Assembly (NCBI RefSeq): GCF_001612965.1
Contig: NZ_BDBL01000010.1
Span: forward strand, 96,747-160,746
DNA: 64,000 nucleotides
Reading direction: 5' to 3'
DNA from: Nocardia kruczakiae NBRC 101016
GTDB lineage: Bacteria; Actinomycetota; Actinomycetes; Mycobacteriales; Mycobacteriaceae
Part shown: one piece after another, positions 44,389 to 53,095 of the stretch
Layout of the letters: each line of letters starts with the position of its first letter
Numbering within the stretch: the stretch's first letter is position 1
The notes under the pieces: generated by a model
What the model was told of the DNA's origin: nothing
Database searches by the model: none
The model's input: only the letters and a program-made list of their open reading frames with translations
Made by a program: the position numbers and the translations under genes

Positions 44389-46350
44389 TCAGAACGGCAG
44401 GACGGTGAGAGTGACCGTCGATCCGGGCGCCACATTCGCGCCACCGAACGGCGACTGCACCCGGACGGTGCCGCGATCGCCGCTGAACACCTGGTTCAGC
44501 ACGACCTTGAGGCCCATTCCCTCGAGTTCGGAGCGGGCCTCGGCGGCGTTCTTGCCGATGACATCGGGAACCTGGATGGCGTCGGAGACGATCAGCGTCA
44601 CCGTCGCACCGGAGAGCACCTGGGTGCCGGCGGCCGGATCGGTGCCCGCGACCTGCCCCGGCTTGATCTTCCCGTCGAAGTCGGTGCGGGTGTCACCGAC
44701 GGTGAGCCCGGCGTTCTGCAGCGTCGCCTTCGCCTCCTCGACGGTCTTGCCGCGCACATCGGGCAGCTTCACCGGCTGCGAACCCTTACTGCGATAGACC
44801 TTCACCTGCGCACCGGTCGGCAGGACCGTGCCGGGCGCCGGATCCAGTTGCGCCACGGACCCTTTCGGCGCGGTGCTGGGTTTCTCGCCACCGTCGACGG
44901 GGGTGAGCCCGGCATCGCGGATGAGCTGGTTCACCGTCTTCGTGTCCTGGCCGGGCTGAAACTGCGGCACATGCGGCTGTCCGCTGGACACCAGGACGGC
45001 GACCGTCGACCCCTTCAGCACCTTCGCCCCGGCGGAAGGGTCGGTGCCGACCACCCCGCCGACCGGAATGATGTCGGACGCCTTGTCACGGACGGTCGTC
45101 CCGAATCCGGCGTCCTTCAGCTTCGCGGTCGCCTGTTCGGTGGTCATCCCGGCGATCGGCGGCACCGACGAATAGCGGCCGACGCCCAGCCACCAGCCGC
45201 CGATACCCAGCAGCAGCGCGAGGACCACCACCACGGCCGCCCAGATCAGCACCCGGCGCCGGGATCTGCCGCGATCGGGGACGAATTCCGGCCGATGCGG
45301 CGGGGGCGGCGGCTGATGCGGGCGCTCCGGCTCGGGATCGGGCACCGGATGGGCCGCGGTCATCACCCGGGTGTGGGACGGTTCGGCCGCGAGCCGGGTC
45401 GTCGCCTCGGTGACCGGCTGCGGGGTGTGGGTCGGTCCGGCGGCCGCGGCGGGGGTCTGGACGACGCGGTATCGCGCGGACAGGTGTTCCGCCGATTCCC
45501 GCGGCGCCGGAACCCGGTAGTCGGGCAGGTGCAGCGCGGTGGCGATGCGATGCAGTTCGGTGGCCATGTCGGTGGCGTCGGCGAAGCGGTGCGCGGGTTC
45601 GCGGGCAGTGGCGTGCGCGACCAGTTCGTCGAATTCCGGCGGTACGCCCTCGATGAACCGGCTCGGGCTCGGCACATCCTTCTCGACCCGCTGATACGCG
45701 ATCGACAGCGAGGTGTCGCCGGTGAACGGCGCACGGCCGGTGAGCATTTCGAAGATCAGGATGCCGAAGGAGTAGACATCGCTGCGGGCATCGGCATTAC
45801 CGGCGGTGACCTGTTCCGGCGACAGATACGCCGCGGTGCCGAGGATGACGCTGGCCGAGGTCATATTCGACCCGGCCACCGCGCGCACCAGGCCGAAGTC
45901 GGCGATCTTCACCTCACCGGCATCGGAGATCAGCACGTTCTCCGGTTTGACGTCGCGGTGCACGAGTCCGGCCGCGTGTGCGACACCGATCGCGCGCAGT
46001 ACCGGCTCGGCGACGGCACGCACCGCATGCGGCGGCATCGGCCCGCGTTCGCGCAGCAGTTCGCGCAGCGTGCCGCCCTCGACGAGCTCCATGATGAGGA
46101 ACGGATACTCCCCGTCGATGCCCTGGTCGTAGACCGCGACCAGCGACGGATGCTTCAACTTGGCCACCGAGCGGGCCTCGAATTCGAAGCGGGTCAGAAA
46201 CTGCGGGTCACCGGCGAACTTGGGGTCCATCACCTTGATCGCCACGGGCCGGTCCAGCCGGGTGTCGACTCCCCGGAACACCATCGACATCCCACCGCGC
46301 GCGATCGGCGCGTCGATGCGGTAGCGCCCGTCCAGCATCTGGCCGATCAA
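44389..46350 (-). CDS. pknL: Serine/threonine protein kinase PknL with four PASTA domains
   Basis: A 653-residue transmembrane kinase. The cytosolic kinase domain (about 1-265) has glycine loop ARGGMSMVF, VAIKVMD (Lys), HRDVKPEN, DFGLVRA and GTAAYLSPEQ. After a Pro-rich linker (HQPPPPPHRPEF), a transmembrane helix lies at about 366-388. The outside part carries four PASTA domains (for example VKLPDVRGKTVEEAKATL and IQVPDVIGKNAAEARSEL). The mycobacterial PknL I recall is much shorter and has no PASTA, while corynebacterial PknL does. TTG 46350 is preferred as start because GGAGGA sits six bases upstream. GTG 46371 is an alternative without a ribosome-binding site. Confidence 0.92.
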   Translation of the reverse strand: MIGQMLDGRYRIDAPIARGGMSMVFRGVDTRLDRPVAIKVMDPKFAGDPQFLTRFEFEARSVAKLKHPSLVAVYDQGIDGEYPFLIMELVEGGTLRELLRERGPMPPHAVRAVAEPVLRAIGVAHAAGLVHRDVKPENVLISDAGEVKIADFGLVRAVAGSNMTSASVILGTAAYLSPEQVTAGNADARSDVYSFGILIFEMLTGRAPFTGDTSLSIAYQRVEKDVPSPSRFIEGVPPEFDELVAHATAREPAHRFADATDMATELHRIATALHLPDYRVPAPRESAEHLSARYRVVQTPAAAAGPTHTPQPVTEATTRLAAEPSHTRVMTAAHPVPDPEPERPHQPPPPPHRPEFVPDRGRSRRRVLIWAAVVVVLALLLGIGGWWLGVGRYSSVPPIAGMTTEQATAKLKDAGFGTTVRDKASDIIPVGGVVGTDPSAGAKVLKGSTVAVLVSSGQPHVPQFQPGQDTKTVNQLIRDAGLTPVDGGEKPSTAPKGSVAQLDPAPGTVLPTGAQVKVYRSKGSQPVKLPDVRGKTVEEAKATLQNAGLTVGDTRTDFDGKIKPGQVAGTDPAAGTQVLSGATVTLIVSDAIQVPDVIGKNAAEARSELEGMGLKVVLNQVFSGDRGTVRVQSPFGGANVAPGSTVTLTVLPF

Positions 46351-46507
46351 CTGCTGTCCTCCGAATGTCACCTAGCGGTTGCCGCCCCCGTGACGGCACC
46401 CCCGATCGTATAGGCGCGCGCCGTCGCGGTCGCCGATGACGTCCTCGCGCCCCCGCGGAAACCGGGCGTACGCCGTATCCGGGAGCCGACGGACTACCGT
46501 TGTGCAG
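46351..46507. promoter_or_regulatory. pknL divergent promoter region
   Basis: ATCGTATAGG at 46405-46414 contains overlapping -10-like hexamers on both strands (leftward TATACG for pknL). GGAGGA at 46357-46362 (minus strand) is the pknL ribosome-binding site. For the rightward gene, TACCGT at 46495-46500 lies seven bases before GTG 46508. Confidence 0.45.
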
Positions 46508-46876
46508 GTGAGTGCATTTCCCTGCAGCGACGATGTCGTTCCCGAATCGGTGACCCTGCTTCCGTTGCCGGATGTGGCCGAACAACTCGGCATCGCGGTG
46601 ACCAGAGTGCATCAGATGCTGCGCGATCATCAATTGCTCGCGATCCGCCGCGGCGGTATCGCCGGGATCCCGAAAGACTTCTTCGACTCCTCGGGCGCGG
46701 TCGTCAAACCCCTGACCGGCCTCATCACGGTGATGCGGGATGCGAAATATACGAACGAGGAAATCCTCGAGTGGCTGTACGCCGAGGACGACACCCTGCC
46801 GGGCCGTCCGATCGACGCCATCCACGGGCCGCTCGCTCGCGAGGTCGTCCGCCGGGCCGCCGCCGAACCGTTCTGA
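46508..46876 (+). CDS. DNA-binding protein, PknL substrate (Rv2175c-like)
   Basis: A 122-residue protein with an N-terminal winged helix-turn-helix of the type seen in Rv2175c (VAEQLGIAVTRVHQMLRDHQ, LLAIRRGG) and a C-terminal helical domain (LTGLITVMRDAKYTNEEIL, EWLYAEDDTLPG). In M. tuberculosis the homologue is phosphorylated by PknL near its N-terminus, which abolishes DNA binding. The divergent gene arrangement with pknL is preserved here. GTG 46508 follows a leaderless -10; earlier in-frame GTG 46502 is less likely. Confidence 0.88.
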   Translation: MSAFPCSDDVVPESVTLLPLPDVAEQLGIAVTRVHQMLRDHQLLAIRRGGIAGIPKDFFDSSGAVVKPLTGLITVMRDAKYTNEEILEWLYAEDDTLPGRPIDAIHGPLAREVVRRAAAEPF

Positions 46877-46884
46877 GCCGGGCG

Positions 46885-48225
46885 TCATGCGCGGGGGGCG
46901 TTCGGCCGTGCCGCGCGAGAAGCGCGGGGAAGCGCGGTGCGCAGAGGCGAGGCCGGATTCTTCGGGCGTCGCAGTCCGGAACCGAATTGGCCGGCCGCGA
47001 CCCGAAGCCGCCGAGAGGTGGGAACCGTTGCGCGGCGGTCGAATACGGCGTAGTCGTGGCGCTCGATCTCGTCGAGGATTTCGCCGTACAACACGGCCGC
47101 GGTGCGAATGGCGGGTCGTACCCGCGGCCGGAGCAGATCGATGCCCGGGGCGGCGGTGCGATAGACCGCGCGGTTGACCGCGATCAGATGTGCCAGCGCG
47201 CGCCGGACCCGCGGATCGGTCCGGCCGGTGCGCCGGCAGTGGGTGAGTAGATCCGCGTCGACGCCGAAGGCGGCCAGTTCATCTCCCGGCAGGTAGATGC
47301 GCCCGCGATCGAGGTCTTCGGCGACGTCACGCAGAAAGTTCGTGAGCTGGAATGCCTCACCCAGTGCCGCGGCCGCCGGTTCGGCCTCGGCTACCGGTAC
47401 CACCGTGCCGAATATCGGCAGCAATTGCAGCCCGATCGCCGCCGCCGAACCGCGCATGTACTCCCGCAATTCGCCCATATCCGCGTACCGATTCCGGAAC
47501 TGCGCGCTCCCCGGCACATCCATCCGCATCGCGTCGAGGAATACCCGGAAGTGTTCGGGCGCAATGCGATACCGGGCGATGGTGTCGACGAGTGCGGTGA
47601 GCACCCGGCCGTCGATCGCCGCGCCCCCGGGCAGACGGCACTCGGCCTCCGGTGGGCCGGTCACGCCCCGGCCGGCCGCTGCGACACTGCTCGTGGCCGG
47701 TCCGGTGATGCTTGGGACACGTGCTGCCGCGGTACCGGACTCCGTCATGGCGGCGGAGTGGACAACGCCCACCGGCACGGCGTCCTCGGCCGCCGAATCG
47801 ACGTCGCGGGCGGGGGCGCCGAACCCGCGGGTGGGCTCGTCTGTTCCGACGATGCCCGCCTCGTTCAGCGCGGTATCGAGTTGCGTTTCGATCGAGTCGA
47901 GCCGCAATGCCGCGGTGGGATCGGCGATTCCGGGAAAGGGCGCGACCCGGCTGCTCTCGCGATCGACGTCCGCGGAGGCGATATCGCGCGTCCTGGAACG
48001 CCTGGGTCCGGTCCCGTCGAAACCGCCCGTATCCCGGGTGCTCTCGGCGAGATCCACGACGTCGTCGACGGTCCGTGCGAATGCGTAGAGCGCGTGCACC
48101 GCGGCCCGTTGCGGTGGTGTCAGCAAACGGGTGGCCAGGAAGTAGGTGCGGCCGTGTTCCGCCGCGATGGCCCTGCAGTGCCGGTATGCGGCCGCCAGTT
48201 CGGCATCGGGGCCGCGGCCGGTCAT
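46885..48225 (-). CDS. crtB: Phytoene synthase with unusual insertions
   Basis: A 446-residue squalene/phytoene synthase, clearly longer than the usual 300 or so residues. The first Asp-rich motif DDVVD is at about 54-58, and the second, FLRDVAEDLDRGRIYLP, lies in the C-terminal half with intact Asp residues. Together they condense two GGPP molecules. Two low-complexity insertions separate conserved blocks: about 62-99 and about 125-206, the latter rich in Ala, Gly, Thr and Pro. The flanking conserved parts (RLDSIETQLDTAL, LVDTIARYRIAPEHF) read through in frame, so this is not a frameshift. It overlaps the mptA stop by four bases. Confidence 0.9.
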   Translation of the reverse strand: MTGRGPDAELAAAYRHCRAIAAEHGRTYFLATRLLTPPQRAAVHALYAFARTVDDVVDLAESTRDTGGFDGTGPRRSRTRDIASADVDRESSRVAPFPGIADPTAALRLDSIETQLDTALNEAGIVGTDEPTRGFGAPARDVDSAAEDAVPVGVVHSAAMTESGTAAARVPSITGPATSSVAAAGRGVTGPPEAECRLPGGAAIDGRVLTALVDTIARYRIAPEHFRVFLDAMRMDVPGSAQFRNRYADMGELREYMRGSAAAIGLQLLPIFGTVVPVAEAEPAAAALGEAFQLTNFLRDVAEDLDRGRIYLPGDELAAFGVDADLLTHCRRTGRTDPRVRRALAHLIAVNRAVYRTAAPGIDLLRPRVRPAIRTAAVLYGEILDEIERHDYAVFDRRATVPTSRRLRVAAGQFGSGLRRPKNPASPLRTALPRASRAARPNAPRA

Positions 48226-49853
48226 TGCTTGGGTCTGCCCGAATCGGCGCGCAGCCGCAGCGGATCCACCTTGCGTAGCGACAGCGCCGCCACGACCGCG
48301 ACGAAGGTGGCCGCCGCGACGTGCCAGACGTTGTACAGGCCGATCGATCCGCCCGGCTGGAACACCAGCATCAACCAGGTGCACAACCCGACCAGGATCA
48401 TCAACGTGGTGGTGGACATGGCGAATCCGGCGGCCAGTGCCAGCGGCCACGAGTAGTACCAGGGCAGCGCCGCGGGGGAAAGGATCACGATCGCGACGAA
48501 GGCGATGAGAATGCCCATCACCGCATCGCGTTCGGAACTCTTGTAGCGCCACCAGGTCCACGCCAGGATCGCGACCAGCGCGAGCGCGCAGAGTCCGCGC
48601 GTCCACACCAGCACCTCACCCAGATTCAGCGGCGTCACCCAGGTGACCATGTGCGCCATGACCGTCGGCAGCGAGAGCCAGTTGATGATCTTCTTCGATC
48701 CCGACAGCGCGGTCAGCCAGCCGATCCCGACACCCGCGGCCGCGGAGGCGGCCACGAAGACCACCGCGAACACCGACACACCGAGGCCGGCGATCTTGGC
48801 GAAGGTGCGAATCGGATGCGGCAGCGGTCCCTTGTTCTCCGCGGCTCGCCGCTCGCGTTCGTGAATCATCCAGATCCACACCAGGAACGGCAGCGCCACA
48901 CCGGCCGTCGCCTTGATCGCGACACCGATCGCGACCACCACGATGCCGGCCGCGTGGTGCCGCTCCAGCACCAGCGCGATGCCGGCGGCCATCAGGCCGA
49001 CCATGAGCATCTCGTTGTGCACGCCGCCGATCAGGTGGATCAGCACCAGCGGGTTGAGCACCGCCAGCCACAGCGCCACCGTCGGCTTGCCACCGAGGTG
49101 TTTGGTCATATGCGGGACGGCCCACATCATCAGGGCCAGGCCCGGCAGCATGACCAGGCGCATCGCGATGGTGCCGGCCACCACGTTGTCACCGGTGATG
49201 CTGGTGATGGCCTGCCCCATGAGCAGGAAGATCGGACCGTAGGGCGCGGTGGTGGTGGTCCACACCGGGCTCACGTTGTCCAGCAGCACACCGGGATTGA
49301 CCACCGGGCCGACCTTGTAGGGGTCGAAACCGTCGCGCAGCAGTGCGCCCTGCGCCAGATACGAGTACACGTCCTGGCTGAACATGGGCACCGCGAACAG
49401 CAGCGGCAGGATCCAGATGCCGACGATCACCCGCAGTTCGTTCAGCGTCACGGTGCTGCCGGGACCGCGGCGTGCGCCGGTGCCGATGGTGATGCGCCCC
49501 AACCGGACCCAGGCGATGATCATCGACAGCACACCCAGCCACACCACGATGGTGGCCAGCGCGTAGCCGTGCCCGAATCGCAGCCAGGACAGATGTGCCG
49601 CCTCCAGCAGCGGATCGCTGCGGCGCACCGCCCCGGCGCCGAGGCCGCCGAAGGTGATCAGGACCGCACCCCAGAAGCCGAGCAGGGCGGCGTGTCCCTC
49701 GGGGCTGCGGAAGAAGTCACCGGCCCAGCGGACCCACCAGCGCACGGTGTGCACGGCCGGCTCGGGGACCGGCACGGCGGTCACCGGCACCGTGGTAACC
49801 GTGCTGGTCACCGGCGCTGTCACCGGGGCAGTGTCCATATCGGGGGTCGGCAT
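48222..49853 (-). CDS. mptA: Alpha-(1-6)-mannosyltransferase (lipomannan elongation)
   Basis: A 543-residue polytopic GT-C glycosyltransferase with about 12-13 helices. The N-terminal tail is Thr/Val/Pro-rich. The GT-C catalytic Asp is in the first external loop (VPMFSQDVYSYLAQG, about 165). DPYKVGPVV, APYGPIFLLMGQ, PLVLIHLIGGVHNE and LPWYYSWPLALAAG are conserved in MptA. It uses polyprenyl-phosphate mannose to extend the mannan core of lipomannan. The gene sits inside a carotenoid operon: crtE and crtI upstream, crtB overlapping downstream. GGGGGGAAG precedes ATG 49853. It is homologous to Rv2174. Confidence 0.92.
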   Translation of the reverse strand: MPTPDMDTAPVTAPVTSTVTTVPVTAVPVPEPAVHTVRWWVRWAGDFFRSPEGHAALLGFWGAVLITFGGLGAGAVRRSDPLLEAAHLSWLRFGHGYALATIVVWLGVLSMIIAWVRLGRITIGTGARRGPGSTVTLNELRVIVGIWILPLLFAVPMFSQDVYSYLAQGALLRDGFDPYKVGPVVNPGVLLDNVSPVWTTTTAPYGPIFLLMGQAITSITGDNVVAGTIAMRLVMLPGLALMMWAVPHMTKHLGGKPTVALWLAVLNPLVLIHLIGGVHNEMLMVGLMAAGIALVLERHHAAGIVVVAIGVAIKATAGVALPFLVWIWMIHERERRAAENKGPLPHPIRTFAKIAGLGVSVFAVVFVAASAAAGVGIGWLTALSGSKKIINWLSLPTVMAHMVTWVTPLNLGEVLVWTRGLCALALVAILAWTWWRYKSSERDAVMGILIAFVAIVILSPAALPWYYSWPLALAAGFAMSTTTLMILVGLCTWLMLVFQPGGSIGLYNVWHVAAATFVAVVAALSLRKVDPLRLRADSGRPKQ

Positions 49854-49920
49854 GGGTCGTCTTCCCCCCGGGAATGTCGTGCGGTGCGGAACCGCGGGAG
49901 TGGTCAGTTCGCGGGCCAGT

Positions 49921-51498
49921 TTAACGGTTTGCCGGCAACCCTGGCGCGCCGGTCGGCGCCGTGGCGCCGTCGGCGTGCCGGAAGGCGCCGGTAATGCGTT
50001 CGGCGGCCAGTTTTCCCGACAGCAGCGCGGTCGGCACGCCGACCCCCGGTGTGGTGCCGCATCCGGCCAGCACCACGTTGGCCGGGGTGCGGGCGAGGTT
50101 GCGGGTGCGGAACGGCCCGGTCTGGCGGAACAGGTGCGCCGCCGAGAACGGCGTTCCGGCGATCATGCCCTGCTCGTACCATGTCTGCGGCGTGTCGAGG
50201 TGATTGACGGTGAAATGCTCGGCGATACCCCGGTAGCCGCGCTGTTCCAGCACGGCCAGCAGTTCTCCCAGGTACGCCGATCCCAGACGCGGCCAATCCA
50301 GCGGCGCGGCATCGAGATTCGGGCACGGGGCCAGCACCGACAGCGGTTCGTAGCGGCCGGTGGCCCGTTCGACGAACTGGCCGGGATCGCTGAGCGCGGG
50401 CCGGGTGATCAGCAGCGACGGATCGCTCATCAGCCGCCCGCGGCCGCGCCGGGCGGCGATTTCGGCGAAGGTCTCGTCCCAGGCCCGGCCGAAATCGATG
50501 GTGTGGTGCGCCTGCAGCGGCCACCGCGCGGCCACCTCGGCCGGGATGGTGCCGTGGGCCACCACGGCGGAAGGGGCCGCACGTAACGGGCGGCGCCGGC
50601 GAAGGCCGAAGCGGCTCAGCGACCCGAGGTCGGCGGTCAGGACCACCGCATCGCAGTCGATGCCGCGCCCGTCCGCCGTGCGGACCCGCCGGGCGCGCCC
50701 GGCGTGATAGTCGATACCGCTGACCTCGCAGTTCAGTTCCAGCTGTCCGCCGGCGCCGGTGAACGCGGCCGCCAGCGTCGCGGTGATCGCCCGCATGCCG
50801 CCGACCGGGAAGTAGACGCCCAGCGAGGTGTCCATATGCGGAATGGCGCCGTAGACGGCCAATGCCTGCGCGGGCGCGGTCCCGGCGTAGAGGGCCTGAA
50901 AGGTGAACAGCCGCGCCAACTTCGGATCACCCAGGATGCGCTGAACGCGCGGGCCGAGCCGGCCGAAGGCGCCGAGGCGCACCAGTTCCCACAGGGCCGC
51001 GCGCTTCTCGGGAATGCGGACCATGTCGAGCGGCGAATCGAAATTGGTGTCCATGAACTGGTCGTAGGCGCCGGCGTAGATCCGGGCCAGCCAGCTCCGC
51101 AGATCCAGATAGCGTTGCGCTTGCGCGGCGCCGCACACGCGCCGCACCTCGGCGGCCATCCGCTCCGGATCCGCGTACACACCGATCACACTGTCGTCGG
51201 CGAAGCGCGCCTGATAGGCGGGATCGAGGCGGTGGATCCGCAGGCCGTGGGCCGCCGCATCGGTGCCGACCGCGGCCAGCGCCTCGTCGATCAGCCCGGG
51301 CAGGGTGAGAACCGTTGCCCCGGAATCGATCTCGTAATCCGGGCCGCGATAGACGCCGACCCGCCCACCCGGGTGCTCGGCGCGTTCGAGCAGGGTGACC
51401 CGGCGTCCCGCTCCGGTCAGATACAGCGCCGCGGCCAGCCCGGACAGGCCGGCGCCTACGACGACGATCCGATCGCACTGTCCGGGAACGGTTTTCAT
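49921..51498 (-). CDS. crtI: Phytoene desaturase
   Basis: A 525-residue FAD-dependent desaturase converting phytoene to a more conjugated carotene, probably lycopene. The dinucleotide fold VVVGAGLSGLAAALYLTGAG (about 12-31) is followed by LERAEHPGGRVG and DSGATVLTLPG. The C-terminal FRTRNLARTPANVVLAGCGT with TPGVGVPTALLSGKLAAERI is the CrtI signature. ATG 51498 overlaps the crtE stop (ATGA). Number of desaturation steps cannot be told from sequence. A short Ala/Gly/Pro tail ends the protein. Confidence 0.93.
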   Translation of the reverse strand: MKTVPGQCDRIVVVGAGLSGLAAALYLTGAGRRVTLLERAEHPGGRVGVYRGPDYEIDSGATVLTLPGLIDEALAAVGTDAAAHGLRIHRLDPAYQARFADDSVIGVYADPERMAAEVRRVCGAAQAQRYLDLRSWLARIYAGAYDQFMDTNFDSPLDMVRIPEKRAALWELVRLGAFGRLGPRVQRILGDPKLARLFTFQALYAGTAPAQALAVYGAIPHMDTSLGVYFPVGGMRAITATLAAAFTGAGGQLELNCEVSGIDYHAGRARRVRTADGRGIDCDAVVLTADLGSLSRFGLRRRRPLRAAPSAVVAHGTIPAEVAARWPLQAHHTIDFGRAWDETFAEIAARRGRGRLMSDPSLLITRPALSDPGQFVERATGRYEPLSVLAPCPNLDAAPLDWPRLGSAYLGELLAVLEQRGYRGIAEHFTVNHLDTPQTWYEQGMIAGTPFSAAHLFRQTGPFRTRNLARTPANVVLAGCGTTPGVGVPTALLSGKLAAERITGAFRHADGATAPTGAPGLPANR

Positions 51499-52607
51499 GC
51501 CACTCGCCTGGTCGCGGCCAGCGCCATCGCGCGCAGCCGGTCGCCGGCCTCGGGGGTGACCGAACTGGCCGCCAGCGCGCCGAGCGCGCGGTCGGTGAGT
51601 TCGGTGATGCGGCGCTCCACATCGTCGACGGCGCCGAGGCCGGTGATGAGGTCGCGCAACTCGGTGACCTGTTCGGGGGCGAGGTCGGTGCCCAGCGCGG
51701 AGCGCAGCAGCCGCGCGGCCGCGGGATCGGTGGCGTCGGCGCGGCGCAGCGCCTCGGCGACCAGGACCGTGCGCTTGCCCTCGCGCAGGTCGTCACCGGA
51801 CGGTTTACCGGTGACGGCCGGGTCGCCGAAGACGCCGAGCAGGTCGTCGCGCAGCTGGAAGGCGATGCCGATATCGGTGCCGAACTCGCGGTAGGCGGCG
51901 ATCAGTTCCGGATCGGCCCCGGCCAGTGCCGCGCCCAGGTGCAGCGGCCGCTCCACGGTGTAGGCGGCGGTCTTGTACCGGTTGATCCGCAGCGCGGCGG
52001 CCACCGAATCGTCGGCACCGGCCTCACCGTGCACGTCGAGCAGCTGACCGCCCATCACCTCGGTGCGCATCGCGGCCCAGACCGGGGCGAACCGAGCCCG
52101 GGCCGCGGCGTCCAGCCCGGCCGCGGCGACCATGTCGTCGGCCCACGTCAGCGCCAGATCGCCGATCAGGATCGCGACGCTCACGCCGAAATGCGCCGGA
52201 TCGCCACCCCAGCCGCGGTCGCGGTGGCGATGTTCGAAGTCCACGTGCACGGTCGGGAAGCCGCGCCGGGTGCGGGAGGAGTCGATGATGTCGTCGTGGA
52301 TCAGCGCGCACGCCTGCACCAGTTCCAGCGCCGCGCACGCGGTCAGCACCGATTCGGCCTGGTCACCGGCCGGATCGCCGCCCGCGCCGAGCCATCCGGT
52401 CCAGGCGAACGACGGCCGGGTCCGCTTGCCGCCGCGCAGCACGAAATCCTCGAGGGCGGCCGTGGCGGAGATGACGACCGGTCCCAGCTCGGCGACCAGT
52501 TCGCGGCGGCCGGCGAAGAATCCGGTCAGCGCCTGTTCGACCGCGCGCACCAGCGCCGCGGAGTCGTTCGGCGCCGGACGTGCCGGGCTGGCCGGACCAA
52601 CGGACAA
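51495..52607 (-). CDS. idsA2: Geranylgeranyl diphosphate synthase (polyprenyl synthetase)
   Basis: A 370-residue trans-isoprenyl diphosphate synthase. The first Asp-rich motif is LIHDDIIDSSRTRRG (about residues 117-131) and the second FQLRDDLLGVFGD (about 257-269). GGKRTRPSF and KTAAYTVERPL are further conserved. It supplies the C20 precursor for crtB and is the positional counterpart of M. tuberculosis idsA2 (crtE in carotenoid nomenclature). TTG 52607 is proposed as start because GGAGG lies five bases upstream. The frame stays open to 52862, but that part reads as non-coding and contains a palindrome. Confidence 0.9.
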   Translation of the reverse strand: MSVGPASPARPAPNDSAALVRAVEQALTGFFAGRRELVAELGPVVISATAALEDFVLRGGKRTRPSFAWTGWLGAGGDPAGDQAESVLTACAALELVQACALIHDDIIDSSRTRRGFPTVHVDFEHRHRDRGWGGDPAHFGVSVAILIGDLALTWADDMVAAAGLDAAARARFAPVWAAMRTEVMGGQLLDVHGEAGADDSVAAALRINRYKTAAYTVERPLHLGAALAGADPELIAAYREFGTDIGIAFQLRDDLLGVFGDPAVTGKPSGDDLREGKRTVLVAEALRRADATDPAAARLLRSALGTDLAPEQVTELRDLITGLGAVDDVERRITELTDRALGALAASSVTPEAGDRLRAMALAATRRVA

Positions 52608-53083
52608 CGCAACCTCCAGATAGTTCGTCGTATCGGCGAGCCGATACCGGGCACGCCGGGGCGTATCCGGCGTGCCGAGAACGTGGCCGGCGAGACCTGC
52701 GTCTGCACCGGCGACGGCTGCGGCGGTCCCGCCGATTCCCTCCGGCCGGCCATCGCGAACGGGTTCGCGTCGCGGCGCCTGCCGGACCACCGTGAACCTT
52801 ACTGCGTCGGTTCCGCCGCCCGACAGCGCCGTAGCCGGCACGTGACGGGCACCGCACCGCATCGGACGGGGGAGATCGAGGCCGGTCGGCCGGTCCGTCC
52901 GCGACCGTCACTCGGCGCTCGGGGTGGCCGGTCGACAGATCGCAAGCGGGTGCGGGCGCCGTCCCGGAGTCGTCCGGGCGAACGGTGGGCCACGAGGGCG
53001 ATCACAGCTCCGGCCCGAGGCGCACCAGCGGCTGGACCGGCGCGGATCCGGACCGGGCGGCCCGTCGAGCGAGGGTGTCCTAC
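52608..53083. promoter_or_regulatory. crtE-metF divergent region with 18-bp palindrome
   Basis: About 480 bp without a convincing gene. GTATCGGC-GA-GCCGATAC at 52630-52647 is a perfect inverted repeat 23 bp upstream of the crtE start, a probable operator for the carotenoid operon. The rest is GC-rich and featureless. Confidence 0.5.
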
Positions 53084-53089
53084 TACACT
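53084..53089 (+). promoter_or_regulatory. -10 element of metF
   Basis: TACACT lies six bases before GTG 53096. Leaderless pattern. Confidence 0.5.
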
Positions 53090-53095
53090 GGACCG

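Noticed and set aside
44206..46413. Long plus-strand frame opposite pknL
   Set aside because: Antisense to a kinase with complete motifs; composition is that of a shadow frame.
52608..52862. Longer N-terminus for the GGPP synthase
   Set aside because: The stretch contains a perfect palindrome and non-homologous Arg/Gly/Ala-rich residues, while TTG 52607 has an ideal GGAGG.
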